Source: CAUZSN01 sp963582345 (GTDB lineage Bacteria; Planctomycetota; Planctomycetia; Planctomycetales; Planctomycetaceae). From it: a stretch of 18,205 nt of DNA. Both the position numbers and the translations under genes were made by a program. Below are positions 7,481 through 13,804 of this stretch, in pieces (the stretch's first letter is position 1; every line of letters starts with the position of its first letter). Under the pieces are notes generated by a model. It saw nothing but the letters and a program-made list of their open reading frames with translations. It was not told the origin of the DNA and ran no database searches. The stretch spans positions 1-18,205 of the forward strand of contig CAUZSN010000053.1 in the NCBI GenBank assembly GCA_963582345.1, given 5' to 3'.

Positions 7481-9331
7481 ATGACGCGGGGAACACACAG
7501 CTCGATGTATCGCATTTTGGGAGCGCGTCTGGATGATGTTGACGGCGTTGCCGGTACGCGATTCGCTGTCTGGGCTCCGAACGCTCGGGAAGTTTCAGTG
7601 TTATGCGATCGCAACGAATGGACTCATGGCCGAAATTTTCTGCGATCGAGCGACGCCGGCATTTGGTCCGGCTTTGTGCCTTCCATCGGCCACGGTGACA
7701 CTTACAAGTTTGGTGTTCGCTCGCATAGCGGAGAGATATTGGAGAAATCCGACCCCTTTGCGTTTTCCTCTGAATTGCCACCCAAGTCAGCGTCAATCGT
7801 GTGCAATCTCAGAGATTTTTCGTGGCAGGACCATTCATGGGTGGTCACACGAGAAACGACCAACTGGCTGGAGCGACCGTTGGCGATCTACGAAGTTCAA
7901 CTTGGTTCGTGGAAGCGCCCTGTCGACGGTCGACGGTATTGCAACTATCGTGAACTAGCTCATATGCTGGTCGACCACTCCTGCGAAATGGGCTATACGC
8001 ATCTGCAATTGATGCCGGTTACCGAGTATCCATTCGATGGTTCATGGGGTTATCAGACGACTGGTTACTACAGCCCCACTAGCCGTCATGGCTCGCCTCA
8101 TGACTTCATGTACTTCGTCGATTATTGTCACCAAGCTGGACTCGGAGTGCTTGTTGACTGGGTACCTGCTCACTTTGCAACCGATAGACATTCATTGGGC
8201 CGCTTCGACGGAACGTGCCTGTACGAGCACGCAGATCCACGGCAGGGGCATCATCCTGATTGGGGAACGCTGATTTTCAACTATGGGCGCGACGAAGTGC
8301 GAAATTTTCTTCTTAGCAGCGCCCGATTCTGGTTGGAGGTATATCACATCGATGGTTTGCGCGTCGACGCTGTGGCTTCAATGCTGTATCTCGATTACTC
8401 GCGCGAAGACGGCGAATGGCTCGCAAACGTGCATGGCGGACGCGAGAACCTAGAAGCCATCCGATTTCTAAAGGATATGAACACGGCTCTGCACGGAAAA
8501 TTTCCAGGAATCCTGACGATTGCCGAGGAGTCGACGGCTTGGCAAGGCGTGTCTCGGCCGGTTTCCGAAGGTGGACTTGGTTTCAGCATGAAATGGGACA
8601 TGGGGTGGATGAACGACACGCTGCAGTACATGCAGCACGAATCTGTGCATCGGGCGCATCACCAAAGTGACCTTTCATTTCGCATGAACTACGCATTTAC
8701 CGAGAATTTTGTTCTGCCACTTTCGCACGATGAGGTGGTCCATGGGAAGCGGTCGCTATTGTCTCAAATGCCGGGCGACCTTTGGCAGCAGTTTGCCAAC
8801 CTACGTCTGTTGTATGGTTACCAGTACACCATGCCTGGCAAGAAGTTGCTGTTCATGGGAGGCGAATTTGGCCAGTGGCTGGAATGGGACTGCAATTCCG
8901 AATTAGATTGGGATTTGTTTGGCCACCACAACCACGACTGCGTGCGCCGTTATTTGGGCGATTTGAATCGCCTTTATTGTGATCACCGGTCACTTTATGA
9001 GTTGGATTGCGACTCAAATGGATTCGCCTGGATCCAATACGACGACTGGCGGCAAAGCGCGATCGTGTTTACCCGCTCGGCAAAGGATCCATGCGATTTT
9101 GTCGTCGTGGCCTGTAATTTCACTCCCGTTTCACGGGAAGGTTATCGAATTGGCGTGCCACGCTCCGGCTACTACACCGAATTGCTGAACAGCGACGCCG
9201 CCATCTACGGCGGTAGTAACATCGGCAATCAAGGCGGCTCGCACAGTGAAGCGATCAAATCGCACGGCCACGACCAAAGTCTATCACTTACATTGCCACC
9301 GCTGGCAATGCTCATCTTGAAGTCCGTGTAG
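7481..9331 (+). CDS. glgB: 1,4-alpha-glucan branching enzyme GlgB (GH13)
   Basis: GlgB cuts alpha-1,4-glucan and rejoins it through alpha-1,6 links during glycogen synthesis in the cytosol. The 616-residue protein has an N-terminal CBM48 (GTRFAVWAPNAREVSV, about 25-40), a GH13 barrel and a C-terminal all-beta domain. Catalytic residues visible are the nucleophile D296 in DGLRVDAVAS, the acid/base E349 in TIAEEST, and the transition-state stabiliser D417 in LSHDEVVHGK. The barrel blocks EYPFDGSWGYQTTGYY and LIFNYGRDEVRNFL are classical for bacterial GlgB. It lacks the extra N-terminal N1 domain of E. coli GlgB (728 residues). The start taken is ATG at 7481; ATG at 7505 (MYRILGARL), with GGGG about 12 nt upstream, is a good alternative. 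No other glycogen gene lies in the window. Confidence 0.95.
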   Translation: MTRGTHSSMYRILGARLDDVDGVAGTRFAVWAPNAREVSVLCDRNEWTHGRNFLRSSDAGIWSGFVPSIGHGDTYKFGVRSHSGEILEKSDPFAFSSELPPKSASIVCNLRDFSWQDHSWVVTRETTNWLERPLAIYEVQLGSWKRPVDGRRYCNYRELAHMLVDHSCEMGYTHLQLMPVTEYPFDGSWGYQTTGYYSPTSRHGSPHDFMYFVDYCHQAGLGVLVDWVPAHFATDRHSLGRFDGTCLYEHADPRQGHHPDWGTLIFNYGRDEVRNFLLSSARFWLEVYHIDGLRVDAVASMLYLDYSREDGEWLANVHGGRENLEAIRFLKDMNTALHGKFPGILTIAEESTAWQGVSRPVSEGGLGFSMKWDMGWMNDTLQYMQHESVHRAHHQSDLSFRMNYAFTENFVLPLSHDEVVHGKRSLLSQMPGDLWQQFANLRLLYGYQYTMPGKKLLFMGGEFGQWLEWDCNSELDWDLFGHHNHDCVRRYLGDLNRLYCDHRSLYELDCDSNGFAWIQYDDWRQSAIVFTRSAKDPCDFVVVACNFTPVSREGYRIGVPRSGYYTELLNSDAAIYGGSNIGNQGGSHSEAIKSHGHDQSLSLTLPPLAMLILKSV

Positions 9332-9671
9332 GTGATTTGATGTTCGCCCTGCACGTCCACGGATCATCGAAGGTGGAATTAACGTCCGTCGCATGACGAA
9401 TGCGAAACGAATCGGCAAGGACGAAGAAGCACATCACGGGCCTCGATTTTGAGAATCGTTGCACATCGTGACCAACCGGAATTCTCGAAAAGGTCACTCG
9501 ATCCGTTTTAGACGGGTGCCGCACCTTTCGCACGATCCCGTTAGCCGTTATCAGTCACGGCAAATCGCCCGATTTGTACATCCTTCGGGCGCTCTCACTT
9601 TTTTCGCTCTACAGTGCAGTCCGATACCACAGATAAGAATCGTTTCATTGACATATATTGGAGATGTGAAT
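9332..9671. other. Intergenic region before the LysM gene, with its ribosome binding site
   Basis: 340 nt without a recognised gene. GGAGAT at 9660-9665 lies 6 nt before the ATG at 9672 and fixes that start. A GTG-started frame running from 9459 gives a sequence with no family resemblance and is taken as non-coding. No convincing promoter was found; TTGACA at 9648 would place its -10 on the start codon. Confidence 0.4.
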
Positions 9672-10304
9672 ATGCGCAGGGACCAAAAAGTCGGACTTGC
9701 ATTTGCAATTCTGCTGATTGGGATCGTAACCGCTATGTTTTTTCGCAACGAACCGAGTGAAGAAGATGAGATTCCGGTGTTACAGAATCCAGCGGAAGTC
9801 GACAATCAGATCGCGGAAAAGTTATGGGGGCCGTATTTGACTGGTGGCGTCAAAACGTTCGACAAAGTTACGGGGGCCGTATTTGACTGGTGGCGTCGAA
9901 ACGTGCGACGATGCAAAGCCAGTGATGTAAAGCCAGCGCAAATGGAAACAGAAAACTTAATTGTGTGGGACAACGTGGTGGTTCCAATCCCGAAACACAA
10001 CGAAGTGTGGATCGCCGATGCTAAGAGGCAACCCAACCCGAAATTGAAACCATCGAATGCAGCTGCTCAACAGCGGCGCCATCGTGTGAAACGGGGAGAC
10101 ACGTTGTCGAAGTTAGCCAAGCGATATCTGGGCAATCCGACGCAGTTCATAAAAATCTATGAGGCCAATCGCAACGTCCTGAAAAGTCCAAACGACCTGC
10201 AAGTAGGAATGAGTATTCTCATCCCTGATTTTCGGTCAATGAAACAGAACGGCCGTCAACCGGTTTCAACCGCCACTTCATCAGTAACGACAGGAACGAA
10301 CTGA
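9672..10304 (+). CDS. Membrane-anchored LysM domain protein
   Basis: A 210-residue protein. A basic N-terminus (MRRDQK) precedes one transmembrane helix (about 7-24, VGLAFAILLIGIVTAMFF), an acidic stretch, a linker and a C-terminal LysM domain (about 137-187: HRVKRGDTLSKLAKRYLGNP ... LQVGMSILIPDF). LysM binds peptidoglycan or chitin-like N-acetyl sugars, so the protein probably holds on to the cell wall from the inner membrane. The start is supported by GGAGAT 6 nt upstream. Two oddities: a 46-bp out-of-frame tandem duplication in the linker (codons 49-79), and a stop TGA followed by 78 more open codons in the same frame, described separately. The rest of the linker resembles nothing I recognise. 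Its target and partners are unknown. Confidence 0.82.
   Translation: MRRDQKVGLAFAILLIGIVTAMFFRNEPSEEDEIPVLQNPAEVDNQIAEKLWGPYLTGGVKTFDKVTGAVFDWWRRNVRRCKASDVKPAQMETENLIVWDNVVVPIPKHNEVWIADAKRQPNPKLKPSNAAAQQRRHRVKRGDTLSKLAKRYLGNPTQFIKIYEANRNVLKSPNDLQVGMSILIPDFRSMKQNGRQPVSTATSSVTTGTN
9818..9909 (+). repeat. 46-bp tandem direct duplication inside the LysM gene, copies in different frames
   Basis: Copy 1 starts near 9818 and copy 2 near 9864. A 26-nt core (9826-9851 and 9872-9897) is identical, beginning GGGGGCCGTATTTGACTGG; the flanks match with a few differences. The 46-nt offset is not a multiple of three, so copy 1 reads WGPYLTGGVKTFDK and copy 2 reads TGAVFDWWRRNVRR. Confidence 0.9.
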
Positions 10305-10541
10305 GTCGATTCCATAACTAAACAGATCGCGACTGCCAGAAACCAAATCAGTTTTCCATTCACATCCAACTCGGAAAAATCTAATTCTAAAGCGGCGCCG
10401 ACTTCGGATACTTTGGCCGGAACCAAGCGAACCGGTAAGAATCAGAGTTCTTCCCGTTGGTTTATTCCAGCACAACGTATTCCATTTGTGCCCCGACGTC
10501 AAAATATCGATTCGGAAAATACGAATAATCTTGTGACGTAG
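10305..10541 (+). other. Open in-frame extension behind the LysM gene's TGA (possible nonsense-truncated C-terminus)
   Basis: Reading on in the LysM frame after the TGA at 10302-10304 gives 78 sense codons to a TAG at 10539-10541. The peptide is Ser/Thr/Asn/Lys-rich, with SNSEKSNSKAAPTSDT and then RWFIPAQRIPFVPRRQNID, much like the tail it continues (VSTATSSVTTGTN). It has no start codon of its own with a ribosome binding site. It may be the lost C-terminus of a longer LysM protein or a readthrough product. A chance open frame of this length is also possible. Confidence 0.4.
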
Positions 10542-10585
10542 GTCAAGAAAAAGAAACTCTCGCAAGTCCCGCCCACCGATCTTCC

Positions 10586-12100
10586 TTAACTCGACGACGA
10601 GGATTGAAGGGATGATGTTTCTATTTGGAGACGCGTCGCGAGTAATTGTGCGGCTGCTTTTTCTCCACTATGGATGCAATCGGGAATGCCAACTCCGTGA
10701 TAGGCATTTCCGGCCAATGCCAGACCTGGGTGAATCGACAGTTGTTTCTCGATCTGCTGGATCAGTTCTATGTGGCCCGTATGATATTGCGGCATCGAGT
10801 GGCGGTGGCGGGTCACGATGGCGAATTCTTCGTGGCCGCTGACACCGAGAGTGTCTGCCAACTCATGACGGACAATTGCGAGAATTTCGTCGTCTGTTTT
10901 GTCCAATAACTCAGGCTGCATCGCACCCCCCACAAACGTCCGCAGTTGTACTCCGTCGTTGGGTGCACGGCCCGAGAATTTTCGGCTGGCGAACGAAACG
11001 GCCAAAATCTGACGGTTCTCAATGGTCGGGATGACCAGACCGAACGCATTCAGCGGATGACGGACGTCGATAAGTTTATGGCCCGAAGCGACAACGGCGG
11101 TTGACGAGTATTCGATTTTTCGTAGCAGATCGCCAAGCGGGGCGGCTGACGAAGCGGTGGGCTGCTGGTTAGGCGCACCAGAGCCACTCAAAAGTTCTGC
11201 CGCTTGATAGGATGGCAGAGCCACGACAACCGCATCGAATTCCTCGATTAGGCCGGAGTTGGGTCTCAGTTGATATCGTCCAGTGACTGCGTTGCTAGTC
11301 AGTGTAGAGATTGGCTCGTTAAACCGAATCGTTGCCGACTTTGTCACTCGCTGACTGAGCGCTTCGATCAATTCCGAAACGCCTCCTTGTAATGTCATAA
11401 ACAGTTCGTAGCGGGCGCCGCTTCCCTGGATTGCGAGGTGTGGTTGCTGGTTTGCTCGACGTCTGCTTGCACGGATTAGGCTTCCGTATTCACGTTCCAT
11501 CTCCAGAAACCTCGGCATGGTTGCACGCAAGCTCAGCTTTTCCGGATCGGCCGTGTAAATACCGCCGACCAGCGCCTGTACAAGCCGGTCCAATACTTCG
11601 CGTCCTAATCGCCGGCGGACAAAACTAGCAACACTTTCGTCACCTTCTGTCATCCGGCGAGGCACAAAATACTCAGCAGCCAATCTTAGCTTGGCCCACG
11701 GGCTGAAGATCGGTGACGTCAACACGGACCACATACTTGCCATCGAGAGCAATATGAATCCTTCAGGCACAGGAACTGGCTTGCCTTTTCTCAGAACGAG
11801 CGAACGGCGATAATGTTCGTCAGTCGAGATCAGCCGATCTTGAAGGCCAAGACGTTCGCAAAGCGACTTTGCCCAGATTTTGTCGGTTACGAACATGTCC
11901 GCGCCGGTTTCGACTAAATATTTTCCAATGCTTTTGGTCTGAATCGATCCGCCGACGCGCGAGCCCGCTTCGAACAAGATCAATTCCATTGGGTGTTCGG
12001 ATTTCGCACTCAACTCGATCAACCGATGAGCCGCCGACAGGCCACTCACGCCTGCCCCGATGATAGCAACTCGCCAGGAACTGGTGGGATTACTCGTCAT
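10586..12100 (-). CDS. hemY: HemY-type protoporphyrinogen/coproporphyrinogen oxidase (FAD)
   Basis: This FAD enzyme oxidises protoporphyrinogen IX or, in the coproporphyrin pathway, coproporphyrinogen III, near the end of heme synthesis. The 504-residue protein shows the N-terminal dinucleotide motif VAIIGAGVSGLSAAHRL (GxGxxG at 15-20), the FAD-binding VGGSIQTKSIGKYLVETGAD, GIYTADPEKLSLRATMPRFL, and the C-terminal FAD motif LALAGNAYHGVGIPDCIHSG. All are family hallmarks. It begins 31 nt after the hemE stop, so the two are probably cotranscribed. Sequence alone does not show which of the two porphyrinogens is the substrate. Neither ferrochelatase nor HemQ lies in the window. Confidence 0.92.
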   Translation of the reverse strand: MTSNPTSSWRVAIIGAGVSGLSAAHRLIELSAKSEHPMELILFEAGSRVGGSIQTKSIGKYLVETGADMFVTDKIWAKSLCERLGLQDRLISTDEHYRRSLVLRKGKPVPVPEGFILLSMASMWSVLTSPIFSPWAKLRLAAEYFVPRRMTEGDESVASFVRRRLGREVLDRLVQALVGGIYTADPEKLSLRATMPRFLEMEREYGSLIRASRRRANQQPHLAIQGSGARYELFMTLQGGVSELIEALSQRVTKSATIRFNEPISTLTSNAVTGRYQLRPNSGLIEEFDAVVVALPSYQAAELLSGSGAPNQQPTASSAAPLGDLLRKIEYSSTAVVASGHKLIDVRHPLNAFGLVIPTIENRQILAVSFASRKFSGRAPNDGVQLRTFVGGAMQPELLDKTDDEILAIVRHELADTLGVSGHEEFAIVTRHRHSMPQYHTGHIELIQQIEKQLSIHPGLALAGNAYHGVGIPDCIHSGEKAAAQLLATRLQIETSSLQSSSSS

Positions 12101-12131
12101 TCGATATTAGTCATTCGTCACGCATGCCACG

Positions 12132-13172
12132 TCATGTCCCCATTTCGTGGACCATCTCGACCAGCGTTTTGACGTTTTCGGGGTGGACGTTAGGCATGAC
12201 ACCATGGCCGAGGTTAAAAATGTGTCCAGGTCGTCCTTCAGCGGAATTCATCACTGCTTGTGTCCGATTGCGAAGTGTTGTGAGATCAGCAAATAGCGAC
12301 ACTGGATCTAAGTTCCCCTGAATGGCGACATCGTGTCCAATCATTTGCCAGGCCGTTTTTAAATCGATCCGCCAGTCCACGCTGATTACGTGACCGCCGG
12401 CTTCACGTTGACAGTTCAGCAAGGCTGGATTTCCGGTCAAAAAGTTGATGATGGGAACGTTGTCCGGCAAGCCTTCGATGACGGCTTTGGTGTGAGGCAG
12501 TACAAATTGGCGATAGTCGGCCGGGGACAGGCATCCTGCCCAACTGTCAAAAATCTGTACTGCTTGGCATCCAGATTCAATTTGTTTGCAAAGGTACTGG
12601 ATTAGGCTAGATGTCAAACGCTGCATCAGTTCGTGCCAGGCTGGCGGATCAGCATACATAAGCGTTTTCGTATGGACACACTCTCGCGAGCCTCCACCTT
12701 CGATCACATACGAAGCCAACGTGAACGGTGCACCGCTAAAACCCAAGAGTGGAACGTCCGCGGGCAAACTATCTCGTACTAGTCGAATCGTCTCGAACAC
12801 AAACCCCACATCATCAATGGTCTTGACGGCCTGCAGTCGATCGATTTCTTCGGACGAGCGGATCGGATTTTCAATGACCGGTCCTTCACCCTGATCGTAG
12901 TTCAGTCTCATCCCCATGGGTTCCAGAATAGGCAACAGATCGGCAAACAAGATGGCCGCGTCGACATTCAGGACCTGTTGTGCTGTTAACGTCACCTCGG
13001 CGGCTAGTTCAGGGCGTTTGCAAAGCTCCATAAAATCCACTTTGCTGCGGACCGCCCTGTATTCGGGCAAATATCGTCCTGCCTGACGCATCAGCCAAAT
13101 CGGTGTGGTGTCCGTCGGTTCCAGGCGTGTTGCCCGCATAAACCGGCTATTTTGAAGTTCCAAAGCTGTCAA
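12132..13172 (-). CDS. hemE: Uroporphyrinogen decarboxylase HemE, TTG start
   Basis: HemE removes four carboxyl groups from uroporphyrinogen III to give coproporphyrinogen III in the cytosol. The 346-residue length is normal. Conserved blocks seen are PIWLMRQAGRYLPEYR, AAILFADLLPILEPMG, LLGFSGAPFTLASYVIEGGG, IFDSWAGCLSP, ISVDWRIDL and LGHGVMPNVHPENV. The start is an uncommon TTG at 13172: GGAG lies 8 nt upstream (13181-13184), an in-frame TAA blocks longer starts, and ELQNSRFMRATRLE matches the usual N-terminus. The first ATG (13139) would cut this conserved part. hemY follows. Confidence 0.96.
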   Translation of the reverse strand: MTALELQNSRFMRATRLEPTDTTPIWLMRQAGRYLPEYRAVRSKVDFMELCKRPELAAEVTLTAQQVLNVDAAILFADLLPILEPMGMRLNYDQGEGPVIENPIRSSEEIDRLQAVKTIDDVGFVFETIRLVRDSLPADVPLLGFSGAPFTLASYVIEGGGSRECVHTKTLMYADPPAWHELMQRLTSSLIQYLCKQIESGCQAVQIFDSWAGCLSPADYRQFVLPHTKAVIEGLPDNVPIINFLTGNPALLNCQREAGGHVISVDWRIDLKTAWQMIGHDVAIQGNLDPVSLFADLTTLRNRTQAVMNSAEGRPGHIFNLGHGVMPNVHPENVKTLVEMVHEMGT

Positions 13173-13417
13173 CGTATTGACTCCGGATTATTCGTTGTGC
13201 TGTGACGAACCGACACGAACTCGAAGCACTGGCGCTCACGGAATGACGTTCGTAGCAGTGATTGACCAGACCGGACTCGTTATTCGAGTCAATTCCTTAG
13301 CGATTTCCTGTCTGGCGGCAAGCAGTGTTCCGGAGAACGCCGTGAAGCAATCACAAGCAACGGCTGCTTGAGCCGACCGAAGCATAGCGTCTTCCAGTTT
13401 CCGATGAACCGCAGCAA
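13173..13417 (-). other. Gap between the SelW-like gene and hemE, with a coding-like 61-codon frame
   Basis: A minus-strand frame starting with TTG at 13421, overlapping the TGA stop of the selenoprotein gene, runs to 13236. It begins LIAAVHRKLEDAMLRSAQAA and resembles an amphipathic helix. No ribosome binding site or family is recognised. It may be a shifted continuation of the selenoprotein gene or chance. A 6-bp stem (GACTCG, 5 nt, CGAGTC) lies at 13274-13290. hemE's GGAG site is at 13181-13184. Confidence 0.3.
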
Positions 13418-13636
13418 TCAATTCATCAATTGAGCCACGATTTCCTCGTTCGTAGGAAACCGGTCGGTGTCGTGCTTCGAGAATATTTTCTCTCCATTGA
13501 CGACCACATCGAAGATACCTTTGCTTCCTTCAATCAGTTTGGCCTCGGCACTAGTTGCCACTTTGATAGCTTCTGCCAGACTGGCAGCTTGCGGTTCGTA
13601 GTTTCACTGCACGCAATATGTGATGGAGACAGACAT
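13418..13636 (-). CDS. SelW-like Rdx-family selenoprotein with CxxU motif (TGA = selenocysteine, codon 11)
   Basis: Translated through an in-frame TGA (13604-13606) the gene gives 72 residues that start MSVSITYCVQUNYEPQAA. C8 and U11 form the CxxU redox motif of the Rdx family (SelW/SelT/SelH, thioredoxin-like), placed after the first beta strand as usual. The rest fits the family closely: LIEGSKGIFDVVVNGEKIFS (39-58) is the beta-hairpin with GxFdVxVnG, followed by SK, then DRFPTNEEIVAQL (RFP motif). GGGAGGG at 13644-13650 lies 7 nt before the ATG. No start after the TGA would keep the motif, and cysteine homologues carry C at this exact site, so TGA as stop is unlikely. A hairpin fit for a SECIS follows the TGA. 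Function: small redox protein, partner unknown. It is followed by hemE and preceded by a large membrane protein gene, with no known link to either. The real stop is TGA at 13418-13420. Confidence 0.9.
13567..13606 (-). promoter_or_regulatory. Candidate bacterial SECIS element with its UGA codon
   Basis: After the UGA (13604-13606) and 16 nt, CTGCCA-GTC-TGGCAG (13573-13587) folds into a perfect 6-bp stem with a GUC apical loop. The pairing may extend by AG/CU with a bulge. The UGA-to-loop distance is 22 nt. Known: bacterial SECIS hairpins lie inside the reading frame just after UGA, the loop usually 16-37 nt away with a G in it; E. coli fdhF has GGUC in its loop. The fit is good. SelB binding is inferred. 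Confidence 0.7.
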
Positions 13637-13761
13637 CGACCGACCCTCCCAAGATTTGAAAAAATAAAAAAGGCAACGTGCCCGAGACAGTTTCCACTGA
13701 TAGCAAAACGTAGCTTGGTTGAGAAGTCGGACGTCAAAGATCGCAATTTTTCAGAGAAGGG

Positions 13762-13775
13762 GTTTTTCGAAAAAC
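13762..13775. repeat. 14-bp perfect palindrome GTTTTTCGAAAAAC
   Basis: Lies between the end of the large membrane protein gene and the SelW-like gene. It is too AT-rich and lacks a following T-run on the minus strand, so it is not a standard terminator. It may be a binding site or an end-of-transcript signal; the role is unknown. Confidence 0.4.
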
Positions 13776-13804
13776 TGTGTTTCGAGCTTGCCTCGATGTT
13801 CGGT

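Noticed and set aside
9648..9653. Perfect TTGACA -35 box before the LysM gene
   Set aside because: A matching -10 would overlap the ATG and the ribosome binding site would not be transcribed.
9459..9671. 71-codon N-terminal extension of the LysM protein from a GTG
   Set aside because: A ribosome binding site and a typical basic-plus-hydrophobic membrane start lie at 9672; the extension is unremarkable.
13274..13290. GACTCG / CGAGTC stem as a terminator of the selenoprotein gene
   Set aside because: Only 6 bp and no T-run on the minus strand; too weak to call.
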